Shown piece after piece: positions 1 to 7,842 of a stretch of 19,402 bases of DNA (the stretch's first letter is position 1; each line of letters opens with the position of its first letter). The DNA lies in the NCBI GenBank assembly GCA_002440265.1, contig DJSG01000023.1:13192-32593 (forward strand), read 5' to 3'. This DNA comes from Bacteroidales bacterium UBA6340. Its GTDB lineage: Bacteria; Bacteroidota; Bacteroidia; Bacteroidales; Paludibacteraceae. A program made the translations under genes and the position numbers. The notes beneath the pieces are model-generated. The model saw nothing but the letters and a program-made list of their open reading frames with translations, was not told where the DNA came from and did no database searches.

Positions 1-56
1 TTTTGTTGGTAAAGTAGTACCAATAATGCTTACGCAATGAAAAATTAAGAATGAAA
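1..56. repeat. Dispersed repeat with TTGGTA/TACCAA hairpin, copy 1
   Basis: This segment matches positions 13188-13241 closely: both read TTTTGTTGGT, one variable base, AAGTAGTACCAATAATG, then an AT-rich tail with ATGAAAAAT. The first part can fold as TTGGTA-AAGTAG-TACCAA, a 6-bp stem with a 6-nt loop; the other copy keeps only 5 bp. The window edge may cut this copy. The other copy lies upstream of the lysis-like cassette, so a related unit might lie left of this window, but that is only inference. Confidence 0.6.
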
Positions 57-60
57 CAAA

Positions 61-92
61 TTCCCGAGTGAATACCGAGAGAACCTCGGAAT
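61..92 (+). repeat. CCGAG hairpin repeat, copy A
   Basis: The segment begins TTCCCGAG, has a central ACCGAGAGAA, and ends CCTCGGAA, so its ends are complementary and can form a hairpin. Two more copies of the same roughly 31-bp unit occur at 7164-7196 and, inverted, at 19005-19036. It may work as a terminator for a gene left of the window, but no clear U-run follows it. Confidence 0.6.
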
Positions 93-154
93 TTGTTGTC
101 AGTTATTGTTGGTCAATTGTTGCCCCATCTATTGTCTCGCTTGTGTATTTCCCG

Positions 155-175
155 CGCGGATATGTTGTCCGCGCT
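155..175. other. GC-rich hairpin in the leftmost intergenic region
   Basis: GCGCGGA (155-161) and TCCGCGC (169-175) form a perfect 7-bp stem around a 7-nt loop. A T-containing but not T-only stretch follows, so it could be a weak terminator or an RNA structure. Apart from this hairpin and the repeats on its left, no coding region was recognised between 1 and 350. Confidence 0.45.
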
Positions 176-350
176 CAGGTTTTGCCGGGTTTGTAGGTTT
201 TGGTTCCCACCACACCCCGCAAGGAATTAATGGTTAATTACACGGTAATTACATGTTTATTTGCCATTATTCATTCGCTTTGGTTTTGGTCGTTACATAT
301 TTGTATGTCTTTGTTTCGCCGCATCTGCCCCGACTTTTTTTGTTTCTCCC

Positions 351-381
351 TTGTACGTTTGACGTTTTTTTCGTAACTTTG
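351..381 (+). promoter_or_regulatory. Bacteroidetes-type promoter for the FAH-like/porU operon
   Basis: TTGT at 351-354, a 19-bp spacer and TAACTTTG at 374-381 fit the Bacteroidetes primary sigma promoter form (-33 TTG-like, -7 TAnnTTTG). The ATG at 390 begins only 8 nt after the -7 box, so the expected transcript has almost no leader. The same spacing is seen at 11669-11699. Transcription start is inferred, not measured. Confidence 0.7.
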
Positions 382-389
382 CCGCCCGA

Positions 390-902
390 ATGAAGATTAT
401 CGGCTTTGGCAATATCAGCGGTTCCGTCAGGATGATTCTCAAAGGAGACTCGTCCCTTTTGGTCAACAAAAAGCCCTTCTTCATACCCGACTGGAGCGAT
501 GACATCCGCGCCACACCGTGTATCGTGCTGCGTGTCAGCCGTTTGGGCAAGAACATACAACCCAAATTCGCCACCCGCTACTACGATGCTCTCGCGCTCG
601 GAATCAACATGCAAGCCGCTGACTATGCCCGCAACGCCGACCCCGTACGCGCATGGGCGTTCGACTACTCCATGGTCGTCGGCTCATTCGTCAATCCGGA
701 CAACAACTACTGGCAAGATATTGACAACCGCCTCATTATACCGCGCAGCGAGGCGGTCAGCCTTGTCAGCCAAGTCATGACCATCCGTCAGGGAGACATG
801 CTCTTCATCGAGTACACCACCCCTGCAAGACCATTGGTCAGAAACGAAGTAATATCCCAATCCATTGATAATCAAGAAGTATTATACTGCAAGATAAAAT
901 GA
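390..902 (+). CDS. Degenerate fumarylacetoacetate hydrolase (FAH)-fold protein
   Basis: The 170-residue protein keeps much of the Bacteroidales FAH-family scaffold: the MKII start, DSSLL around residue 20, KPFFIPDWS (28-36), VSRLGKNI (49-56) and FATRYYDA (60-67), plus a C-terminal QGDMLF. Ordinary members have a metal-binding E-x-E after the IPD segment and an intact GDLIFTGTPAG-type motif. Here the first position reads IRATPCIVLRV and the second reads GDMLFIEYTTPARP, so the usual acidic metal ligands appear lost. It is also shorter than the usual 200 or more residues. I infer a pseudoenzyme or decaying gene, although the frame is intact. Its stop overlaps the porU start by 4 nt (ATGA), so the two are translationally coupled. 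From memory, an FAH-family gene next to porU is also found in Porphyromonas. Confidence 0.7.
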   Translation: MKIIGFGNISGSVRMILKGDSSLLVNKKPFFIPDWSDDIRATPCIVLRVSRLGKNIQPKFATRYYDALALGINMQAADYARNADPVRAWAFDYSMVVGSFVNPDNNYWQDIDNRLIIPRSEAVSLVSQVMTIRQGDMLFIEYTTPARPLVRNEVISQSIDNQEVLYCKIK

Positions 903-3900
903 ACAGACTCCTCACCATACTCTGCGCCGCACTCACGGCAATCTCTGCCTCGGCGGGCATTCATTCCTACTCCGAACACTCCGCGCTACGCGAAGGACGT
1001 ATCGTCAAAGTACGTGTCAGCGAGACAGGTATCCACTGCATCCCTTACGACACCCTGCAGGCTTGGGGACTGAACCCGCAGAATGTCCGCGTGCTCGGAT
1101 ATGGCGGCGTCATGCTCAGCGAGAACTTCCAACACGCACACTGGGACGACGTCCCCTCTCTACCCTTCTATATGCACACTGGCACCGACGGCGTCTTCGG
1201 CAGCAGTGACTATATCCTCTTCTATGCACAGGCTACAGTCGGCTGGACATACAACGGCAAACGCTGGAAACACACCCAAAACCCCTACAGCCGATACGGA
1301 TACTACTTCATCAGCGACGCCGCTGGAGAGCAGAAAATCATCGGACAGGCACCCGCCATCTCCGCGGATTCCACCGTCAATGTGGACTGGTTCGAAGACT
1401 ACCGCGTCTATGAAAAAGACAGTATCAACCTCGTGGACGTATCCGGCGTCAGCGGAGGTGGACGCGAGTTCTACGACACACCACTCCACGCACAAAAACC
1501 CAACCAAGCCGTTCGCTTCACCATGCAGAACGTGCTGACTGACAGTAGCAAACCCATGCGCTGCTTCGTGGACGTGGCTGCCTACTCAGGCGAGAACTCC
1601 ACCTTCTACATCACACTCGCCAACACCACCGCTACCGCCCACACCAAAGCCGTCGCCGTCTCCGATTTCTACACCAAAGCCGAACGGGACTCCGTCTCTT
1701 TCCTCGCTCCCGCCACCAACAACGGCACACAAACCGTCAATATACGCTTCCAAAACCCCGCCTCAGGTGCCAACGGATACCTCAACTATGTCGAACTCAC
1801 TGCACCATGCGCACTCACCATGCAGGGCAACGAGATGCCTGTTGCCAACACCACCTACTACCGCCAACCCGTACACACACGCTTCCTTCTCTCAGGCACC
1901 AACGGCAATACGCAAGTATGGCGCGTCACCGACGGCGTCAATATCGCACAGATGCCCACCGAAAACATCGATGGAAAACTGGCTTGGCTCAGCGACAACA
2001 CCGCTGCCGACAAGTACATCGCACTCAATGTCAACGCATCAGCATGGAAACAACCCGTACGCGTCGGCACTGTTGCCAACCAAGACCTCCACGCCCTCAG
2101 CAACATCGACTACGTCATCATCACACCCGAAGAGTTCAAGACACAAGCCACCCGCCTTGCACAGAAGCACGAACAGGTGGACAACATCACTTGGGCGGTC
2201 GTCACCGACCGGCAGGTCTACAACGAGTTCTCCTCAGGCACACCCGATGTCACTGCATACCGATGGCTCATGAAGATGCTCTACGACCGCGCTGCAGGCG
2301 ACAAAAACAAACAACCTAAGAACCTGCTCCTCTTCGGAAACGCCTCCTTCGACAACCGCAACATACTCCGCTCCTCAGGCACATCCAAACTGCTCGTCTA
2401 TGAAGCACAAAACTCCACCGTCGAAACCAAAGCCTATGCCTGCGACGACTACTGCGGTTTCCTCGCCGACAACGCCGGCATCGACAGCAAGGGTGACTTC
2501 AGTGACGTGCGCGCACAGATGAATATCGGCGTCGGACGACTACCCGTCAAGACCACCACCGAAGCGGAAAACGTGGTCAACAAACTATGCAAGTACATGG
2601 ACAACAACACCCTCGGCAAGTGGAAAACACAACTCTGCTTCCTTGCGGACGACGGTGACCACGGACTCCACGTACAGACCGCCGACGGAGGCGCGGAACG
2701 CGTACGGCGCAAAAACCCCGACTTCGTCGTCAACAAAATATACCTCGACGCCTACACGCAGGAGGTCAGTGCCGCAGGAGAGAGTTATCCCCTCGCCAAA
2801 AACCAGTTCGACAACCTCCTGAGCAACGGCGTTCTGCTTATGGACTACTCAGGACACGGAGGATACAACAATATCACCAACGAACTCTTCATGACGCTCC
2901 GTGACATACAGAACATGACCAACACCAACCAAGGCGTCTGGTTCCTCGCCACATGCAGTTTCGCTCACTTCGACGGAGGCAACTCCTCCGCCGCTGAAGA
3001 AGCAGTACTCAACCCCGTCGGAGGCGCCATCGGAGTGGTTTCCGCATGCCGGACCGTCTATGCCACGCAGAACGCCGTCATCAATCGCAACTTCTGTGAC
3101 ACGCTCTTCGGGCACAGTGACCCCTTCCACTACAACATGACTCTCGGACAAGCCACGGCAACAGCCAAGAATATGACCGGTCGCGACGAAAACAAAATGG
3201 CGTACGTACTCATCGGTGACCCTGCCATACGGCTCCACTACCCCACGCAATATCAGGTGCAAACCACCACGCGGGTGGACACTCTCCACGCACTCACCGT
3301 ACAAACCATCGAGGGATATATCCAGACTCCCGAACTCGACACAGCCACTTGGTTCAACGGCAAACTCGACATCACCATCTTCGACAAGATGCAGAAAATC
3401 ACCACACGCGACAACGACGAGACCAACGAGACCAACAAAACCAAAATCACCTACAACGACTACCCCAACACCCTCTTTGCCGGACAAACCGACATCGTGG
3501 ACGGCAAGTTCTCCTTCACATTCATGGTACCCAAAGACATACGCTACAACTACGGCAACGGGCGCATCGTGTACTATGCCTACGACAACGACACCCGCGA
3601 GGAGGGCATCGGACACTTCGAGAACTTCATCATCGGCGGCAGCAGTTCCGTCGAGATAATCGACACCATCGGACCCGACATACGTGTCTACCTCAACAAC
3701 CCCGCCTTTGCCGACTACGGCAAGACATACGAACTACCCCACTTCTATGCCGACATTCACGACGACAACGGCATCAACACTGTCGGCTCAGGCATCGGAC
3801 ACGACCTGCTCCTCATCATCGACCAAGACCCCAAGATGACGTACGTGCTCAACGACTACTTCACCGCACAAAACAATAGTTTCCAAACAGGACAAGTCAG

Positions 3901-4321
3901 CTACAAAATGCCCGAGATGACCGAAGGGCAGCACCAACTCACCTTCCGCGCATGGGACCTGCTCAACAACAGCAATACCGCCACTCTCAACTTCCAAGTC
4001 GTCAAAGGACTCGACCCGAATATCTACCAGGTCATCTCCTACCCCAACCCCGTATCCTGCTCCGAAACGCTCAACATCCGCATTGAGTACGACCAACCCG
4101 ACGAAATCATCCGAACCGTCATCAATATCTACGACCTCAGCGGACACCTCATCGCCTCGCACGAGCAGGACGGCACCGACGGCATAGCATGGAACATCGC
4201 CGAACTCGGCATGTCAACAGGCATATACGTCTATCAGGTGCAAATCAACAGGCAAAGCACCTTCGGCGAAGCCACCTCAAACTACGTCACCAAGTCCGGC
4301 AAAATCATCGTCGCACAATAA
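899..4321 (+). CDS. porU: PorU, type IX secretion system C-terminal signal peptidase/sortase
   Basis: This 1140-residue protein is a family C25 (gingipain-like) cysteine peptidase. PorU sits on the outer surface and removes the C-terminal signal of type IX cargo, attaching many cargo proteins to A-LPS. Visible features are a signal peptide (about residues 1-19, ending SASAG), a long N-terminal beta region, and a caspase-like catalytic domain with DYSGHGG (His653) and LATCSF (Cys686). The 33-residue His-Cys spacing agrees with the family. The C-terminus (from about residue 1050, YPNPVSCSETLNI, to the end) resembles a type IX C-terminal domain, which PorU is known to retain. The start is the ATG overlapping the upstream stop. 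porV follows after a 121-bp spacer, the known PorU-PorV pairing. Confidence 0.93.
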   Translation: MNRLLTILCAALTAISASAGIHSYSEHSALREGRIVKVRVSETGIHCIPYDTLQAWGLNPQNVRVLGYGGVMLSENFQHAHWDDVPSLPFYMHTGTDGVFGSSDYILFYAQATVGWTYNGKRWKHTQNPYSRYGYYFISDAAGEQKIIGQAPAISADSTVNVDWFEDYRVYEKDSINLVDVSGVSGGGREFYDTPLHAQKPNQAVRFTMQNVLTDSSKPMRCFVDVAAYSGENSTFYITLANTTATAHTKAVAVSDFYTKAERDSVSFLAPATNNGTQTVNIRFQNPASGANGYLNYVELTAPCALTMQGNEMPVANTTYYRQPVHTRFLLSGTNGNTQVWRVTDGVNIAQMPTENIDGKLAWLSDNTAADKYIALNVNASAWKQPVRVGTVANQDLHALSNIDYVIITPEEFKTQATRLAQKHEQVDNITWAVVTDRQVYNEFSSGTPDVTAYRWLMKMLYDRAAGDKNKQPKNLLLFGNASFDNRNILRSSGTSKLLVYEAQNSTVETKAYACDDYCGFLADNAGIDSKGDFSDVRAQMNIGVGRLPVKTTTEAENVVNKLCKYMDNNTLGKWKTQLCFLADDGDHGLHVQTADGGAERVRRKNPDFVVNKIYLDAYTQEVSAAGESYPLAKNQFDNLLSNGVLLMDYSGHGGYNNITNELFMTLRDIQNMTNTNQGVWFLATCSFAHFDGGNSSAAEEAVLNPVGGAIGVVSACRTVYATQNAVINRNFCDTLFGHSDPFHYNMTLGQATATAKNMTGRDENKMAYVLIGDPAIRLHYPTQYQVQTTTRVDTLHALTVQTIEGYIQTPELDTATWFNGKLDITIFDKMQKITTRDNDETNETNKTKITYNDYPNTLFAGQTDIVDGKFSFTFMVPKDIRYNYGNGRIVYYAYDNDTREEGIGHFENFIIGGSSSVEIIDTIGPDIRVYLNNPAFADYGKTYELPHFYADIHDDNGINTVGSGIGHDLLLIIDQDPKMTYVLNDYFTAQNNSFQTGQVSYKMPEMTEGQHQLTFRAWDLLNNSNTATLNFQVVKGLDPNIYQVISYPNPVSCSETLNIRIEYDQPDEIIRTVINIYDLSGHLIASHEQDGTDGIAWNIAELGMSTGIYVYQVQINRQSTFGEATSNYVTKSGKIIVAQ

Positions 4322-4324
4322 TAT

Positions 4325-4360
4325 ATTAACTATTAACTATTAACCATTACTTATTACTTT
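4325..4360. repeat. Heptamer tract between porU and porV
   Basis: The spacer reads as consecutive 7-nt units (ATTAACT, ATTAACT, ATTAACC, ATTACTT, ATTACTT). It starts just after the porU stop. The same units occur at 6577, 10206 and 13050. No clear promoter was seen in the rest of the spacer (4361-4442), so porV may be read through from upstream. Confidence 0.7.
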
Positions 4361-4442
4361 CATTCTTGCCTATGGAGCATCTCTAAAAAGCAATAGAAAA
4401 ATGTTCAACCAATAGTATAAACAACTACAATAATATCTAACA

Positions 4443-5645
4443 ATGAAAAAAGTCTTTTTATCATTCATGGCACTCCTCGGCATCACACTGCCTATGCTTG
4501 CCACCAACCCCGTCATCACCGCTATGCCGTCTCTCAGCATCGCACCCGATGCACACGCTGCAGGACTCGGTGACATCGGCGCAGCCACTGCACCCGACCT
4601 CAACTCACAGCACTGGAACCCCGCCAAGTACGCCTTCATGGACAGCAAGGGAGGACTCACCGTCAACTACACTCCGTGGCTACGCAAACTCGTCTCCGAC
4701 ATCGACCTCGCGTACCTCGCCGGCTACTATAAAATCACCGACAACCAGGCCGTCTCAGCCAGTTTCACCTATTTCTCTATGGGTGACGTACAGTTGGTTG
4801 ACTACAGAGGTACCGCTTTCCAAGAGGCACACCCCAACGAGTGGGCTATCGATGCGGCGTATTCCATCAAACTGCACGAGTATGTCAGCATGGCAGTGGC
4901 TCTGCGTTTCCTCTACAGCGACCTCAACAACGGCGTCAATGCCTCCGTCAACTCCGCCGCTGAAGAGATGCACCCTGCTATGACAGGGGCTGCCGACGTG
5001 GCTCTCTACTACCGCCAACCCATCTCGCTGCCCATGGGAGAGAGTTACTTCGCTCTCGGTTTCAACCTCAGCAACATGGGTGGCTCTATGTCCTACAACG
5101 ACGGTGTCACCAAGAACTTCATTCCTACCAACATGCGTCTCGGAGTCAGTTACGAACTGCCATTCGACAACTACAACCGACTCATGTTCACCGCCGAAGC
5201 CAACAAAATGCTCGTACCCACTTTCTACTCCAAGTATGCCGCTGACTCCGCCAACCACAAGATGACCACCGACGAGTTCGCTGCCATCAACCCCGTCAAA
5301 GGTTGGGGTATGTCCTTCTGCGACGCACCCGGATACTACAACGACCAAACAAACAAATGGGTATCACCCGCCGTCGAGGAACTCCAGGAAATCCAATGGG
5401 CGGTCGGTCTCGAGTACAGTTACAACCGCCAGTTCTTCGGACGCATCGGCTACAGCCACGAGAACTACTACAAAGGCAACCGCCGTTATGTCACACTCGG
5501 CGCAGGCTTCAAACTCAGTATCTTCTCGCTCGATGTCGCTTACTGTATTGCCACAGCGGCTTCCAACCCGCTCAACAACACCATGCGCTTCACACTCGGC
5601 TTTGACCTCGCAGGCATCAAAGACCTCGTCAACAACAAGAAGTAA
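4443..5645 (+). CDS. porV: PorV (LptO), type IX secretion outer-membrane channel partner
   Basis: The 400-residue protein belongs to the PorV branch of the FadL-like/PorQ beta-barrel proteins. PorV shuttles type IX cargo from the SprA translocon and works with PorU on the cell surface. The signal peptide is MKKVFLSFMALLGITLPMLA. The mature N-terminus has NPVITAMPSLSIAPDAHAAGLGD, QHWNPAKYAFMDSK and NYTPWLRKL, blocks typical of PorV. The alternating aromatic strands and the end at TLGFDLAGIKDLVNNKK fit a 14-strand barrel. Length is usual for the family. Position directly after porU agrees with the order known in Porphyromonas gingivalis. A closely related PorQ-like protein is the main alternative, made unlikely by the N-terminal blocks. 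Confidence 0.92.
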   Translation: MKKVFLSFMALLGITLPMLATNPVITAMPSLSIAPDAHAAGLGDIGAATAPDLNSQHWNPAKYAFMDSKGGLTVNYTPWLRKLVSDIDLAYLAGYYKITDNQAVSASFTYFSMGDVQLVDYRGTAFQEAHPNEWAIDAAYSIKLHEYVSMAVALRFLYSDLNNGVNASVNSAAEEMHPAMTGAADVALYYRQPISLPMGESYFALGFNLSNMGGSMSYNDGVTKNFIPTNMRLGVSYELPFDNYNRLMFTAEANKMLVPTFYSKYAADSANHKMTTDEFAAINPVKGWGMSFCDAPGYYNDQTNKWVSPAVEELQEIQWAVGLEYSYNRQFFGRIGYSHENYYKGNRRYVTLGAGFKLSIFSLDVAYCIATAASNPLNNTMRFTLGFDLAGIKDLVNNKK

Positions 5646-5700
5646 TGGCTCACCGTGAACGTTCTGATGTGCTGTAAACTCTCTACTTTTTTACTGCACT

Positions 5701-5728
5701 CAACGCTCAACTTTCAACACTCAACTAT
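5701..5728. repeat. CAACNNT heptamer tract upstream of ispF
   Basis: Four successive 7-nt units (CAACGCT, CAACTTT, CAACACT, CAACTAT) end 3 bp before the ispF ATG. The period equals that of the other spacer tracts though the unit differs. It may influence ribosome loading because it fills the usual binding-site region, but this is inference. Confidence 0.65.
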
Positions 5729-5731
5729 CCC

Positions 5732-6211
5732 ATGCGTATCGGCTTTGGATATGACGTTCATGCTTTCTCCCCTGACCGCCCGCTGTGGTTAGGGGGGATT
5801 GCTATTCCCTCACCTCTCGGGCTACTCGGGCACTCCGATGCCGATGTCCTCATCCATGCCCTTTGCGACGCACTGCTCGGAGCCGCAGCCATGCGCGACA
5901 TCGGCTACCATTTCCCCGACACCAAGGGCAACGAGTACGAGAACATCGACTCCAAAATACTGCTCCGACGCGTCATGCAGATGCTACGCGATGCCGGCTA
6001 TGACCTCGTCAACTGCGACTGCACCGTCTGCGCGCAACTACCCAAACTCAACCCCCATATCCCCGCCATGCAGGCTTGTCTCGCCGAGGTGATGAACGTC
6101 GCCCCCAATCAGGTCAGCATCAAAGCCACCACCACCGAGCACCTCGGCTTCGTCGGACGCGAAGAGGGAATGGCTGCCTATGCCGTCGTACTCATCGAAA
6201 AACAAGCATAA
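5732..6211 (+). CDS. ispF: 2-C-methyl-D-erythritol 2,4-cyclodiphosphate synthase
   Basis: IspF converts CDP-methylerythritol 2-phosphate to methylerythritol cyclodiphosphate with release of CMP, in the non-mevalonate isoprenoid pathway of the cytoplasm. The 159-residue length is standard. Metal ligands Asp8 and His10 lie in GFGYDVHAF, and His42 follows GHSDADVLIHA. DIGYHFPDT and IKATTTEHLGFVGREEG are the usual substrate and trimer-interface segments. The gene lies 86 bp after porV, matching the porU-porV-ispF order known in other Bacteroidales, and 5 bp before the next reading frame, so co-transcription is likely. Confidence 0.96.
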   Translation: MRIGFGYDVHAFSPDRPLWLGGIAIPSPLGLLGHSDADVLIHALCDALLGAAAMRDIGYHFPDTKGNEYENIDSKILLRRVMQMLRDAGYDLVNCDCTVCAQLPKLNPHIPAMQACLAEVMNVAPNQVSIKATTTEHLGFVGREEGMAAYAVVLIEKQA

Positions 6212-6216
6212 CATAC

Positions 6217-6588
6217 ATGTCTCGCTTTCAATCACATAGCCGCCACCTGCTACTGCTCGCTGCCCTGCTCATCTTCCCCCTCTCGGCAATGTGCGAGGAC
6301 ACCGTCCCTGCTCCATATGCCACCACCTCCACACGCGACACACTCGCCACCGGCGACAGCATCATCGTCATTCACACCGTCTGCGCACCCGTCTGCTCCT
6401 CGTGCGCGCGCGTATATAATAAGGAGTGGACGCTCATCGGCACTCTCACACCGCCTTTCCGTTCACCCTTCCCCGAAGCATATATCGAGAACGGCAGACT
6501 CCTCTGGCGCGACAACTACCCACAACTTCTGGACGAAGACGAACTACGCCTGAGAGACGACGCGGCCCGCGTCGTCATTAACTATTAA
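6217..6588 (+). CDS. Small secreted Cys-containing protein of unknown function
   Basis: The 123-residue protein starts at the ATG 5 bp after ispF; the frame is open further upstream, but the signal peptide (MSRFQSHSRHLLLLAALLIFPLSAMC) fixes this start. The mature part contains TVCAPVCSSCARVYNKEW (about residues 53-70) with three cysteines in seven residues, then a strand-rich region ending in acidic DEDELRLRDDA. The central motif weakly recalls the core of the Bacteroidales DUF3256 secreted proteins, but the protein is much shorter, so no family is assigned. The Cys below the signal core could be a lipobox, but the -3 to -1 residues SAM fit poorly. The last residues (VVINY) and the stop codon are encoded by the heptamer tract. 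Confidence 0.75.
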   Translation: MSRFQSHSRHLLLLAALLIFPLSAMCEDTVPAPYATTSTRDTLATGDSIIVIHTVCAPVCSSCARVYNKEWTLIGTLTPPFRSPFPEAYIENGRLLWRDNYPQLLDEDELRLRDDAARVVINY

Positions 6589-6604
6589 CCATTAACTATT
6601 AATT
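6577..6604. repeat. Heptamer tract spanning a stop codon, before aroK
   Basis: Four units (ATTAACT, ATTAACC, ATTAACT, ATTAATT) run from inside the end of the small secreted gene to 3 bp before the aroK ATG. The TAA stop at 6586-6588 comes from the repeat itself, so the tract set the C-terminus of that protein. Confidence 0.7.
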
Positions 6605-6607
6605 ATC

Positions 6608-7162
6608 ATGGACTTTCCCATCTATCTCGTCGGCTACATGGGCGCGGGCAAGACCACCATCGGGCAAATCCTCGCCCACAAACTCAACTGGCATTTCGTG
6701 GACCTCGACAACGCCTTCCACGAGATTCACGGACTCACACCCGCCGACTATATCCGCACATACGGCATCGAAGACTTCCGACGCAAAGAGAAATACGTCG
6801 TCGAAGACCTTGCCGAACTGCCCTACGAGCACGTCATCTACGCCACCGGAGGCGGATACCCCTGCTGGGAAGACAACATGGAATGTCTTCATGAGTTGGG
6901 AACCAGTTTCTATATCCGATGGAAACCCGAACACCTCGCCAAACGGCTCATGCTCACCAACCTCGACGAACGACCCGTCCTACAAGGACGAACCGAACAG
7001 GAACTGCTCGCTTACATACGACCCCAACTCCTGGCACGAGAACCCTTCTACGCACAAGCCGACTACATCATCGATGTACCCGTCGAACATATCTCCGAGG
7101 ACGACGACCAACATATAGCAGAACAATTGTTTAATATAATTAAACAACACCCCAACACCTGA
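6608..7162 (+). CDS. aroK: Shikimate kinase
   Basis: The enzyme phosphorylates the 3-hydroxyl of shikimate with ATP in the pathway to chorismate and the aromatic amino acids. The 184-residue protein has the P-loop GYMGAGKT (residues 9-16), the shikimate-binding Asp34 in VDLD, Arg58 in EDFRRKE, the GGG at 81-83, the lid arginine in DERPVL (Arg122) and the AREPFYAQAD segment near 143-152. All main catalytic and binding elements are present. It follows the unknown secreted gene by 19 bp, all of which is repeat DNA, so it is probably part of the same transcript. Confidence 0.95.
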   Translation: MDFPIYLVGYMGAGKTTIGQILAHKLNWHFVDLDNAFHEIHGLTPADYIRTYGIEDFRRKEKYVVEDLAELPYEHVIYATGGGYPCWEDNMECLHELGTSFYIRWKPEHLAKRLMLTNLDERPVLQGRTEQELLAYIRPQLLAREPFYAQADYIIDVPVEHISEDDDQHIAEQLFNIIKQHPNT

Positions 7163-7163
7163 C

Positions 7164-7196
7164 TTCCCCGAGAGAACACCGAGAGAACCCGGAAAA
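7164..7196 (+). repeat. CCGAG hairpin repeat, copy B, after aroK
   Basis: It starts 1 bp after the aroK stop and reads TTCCCCGAGAGAACACCGAG, then AGAACCCGGAAAAAA. It is the second copy of the 31-bp unit at 61-92. The ends are only partly complementary here, but the hairpin followed by an A-run may serve as a terminator or a processing site between aroK and sufE. Confidence 0.6.
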
Positions 7197-7240
7197 AACA
7201 AACATTTCACAACCCCAAAAAACAACCAATAAACCGAATT

Positions 7241-7720
7241 ATGTTAAAAACAATCAACGAAACACAGGACGAAATCATCGACGAATTCAGTGCCTTCGAC
7301 GACTGGATGGACCGCTACAGCCTCCTCATCGACTATGGCAACAGCCTCCCACCCTTCCCCGAAACCGACCGCACCGAGCAGAACCTCATCGACGGTTGCC
7401 AGTCCAAAGTCTGGTTCACTGCACGCCTGCAACAACCCGACGGCACACCCACCCCGTCAGACGATGCCACCCAAACCGCTGACAGCGAACCCGTTATCAT
7501 CTACCGCGGCGACTCCGACGCCATCCTTGTCAAGGGTATCGTCGCCCTTCTTATCCGTGTACTCAGCGGACACACGCCGCGCGAAATCATCGATGCCGAC
7601 CTCTATTTCATCGATGCCATCAACCTCCGCGAGCACCTCTCCCCCACGCGCAGCAACGGTCTCGCTGCCATGCTCAAGCAAATGCGACTCTACGCACTCG
7701 CCTTCGACGCAAAAAAATAA
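7241..7720 (+). CDS. sufE: SufE-family sulfur acceptor protein
   Basis: SufE takes persulfide sulfur from the cysteine desulfurase SufS and passes it to the SUF Fe-S cluster assembly scaffold in the cytoplasm. The 159-residue protein has the family N-terminus (ETQDEIIDEFSAFDDWMDRY), the LIDYG and LIDGCQSKVW motifs with the sulfur-accepting Cys53, and a C-terminal GLAAMLKQMR helix. Length is somewhat above the 140-residue norm because of a variable insertion near residues 64-84. The gene stands 78 bp after aroK and converges on the minus-strand DUF5686 gene. No sufS, sufB, sufC or sufD was seen in the window. Confidence 0.93.
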   Translation: MLKTINETQDEIIDEFSAFDDWMDRYSLLIDYGNSLPPFPETDRTEQNLIDGCQSKVWFTARLQQPDGTPTPSDDATQTADSEPVIIYRGDSDAILVKGIVALLIRVLSGHTPREIIDADLYFIDAINLREHLSPTRSNGLAAMLKQMRLYALAFDAKK

Positions 7721-7762
7721 GTTCCGACAACGCATCTCGCATCATCAGAACTTATTATTATT

Positions 7763-7842
7763 GAACCCCTTCTGCTGCGGGGTCCCCACAAGCCCGATAG
7801 GGTGCAGTGGGGTGCTTTTCGAGGGGTTGGGGAGGTCCCCCT
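7763..7842. terminator. GC-rich inverted-repeat spacer between convergent genes
   Basis: The 120-bp gap between sufE and the DUF5686 gene holds a small stem (ACCCC with GGGGT near 7764-7783) and several GGGG/CCCC blocks. Positions 7821-7840 (GAGGGGTTGGGGAGGTCCCC) are a copy of the G-rich repeat also found in gldH. Its place between two converging genes suggests a two-way terminator, but neither side has a proper T-run, so this is tentative. Confidence 0.4.

Noticed and set aside
2849..3616. 255-codon minus-strand frame inside porU
   Set aside because: It spans the catalytic domain end of PorU, has shadow-like Val/Gly composition and no known domain.
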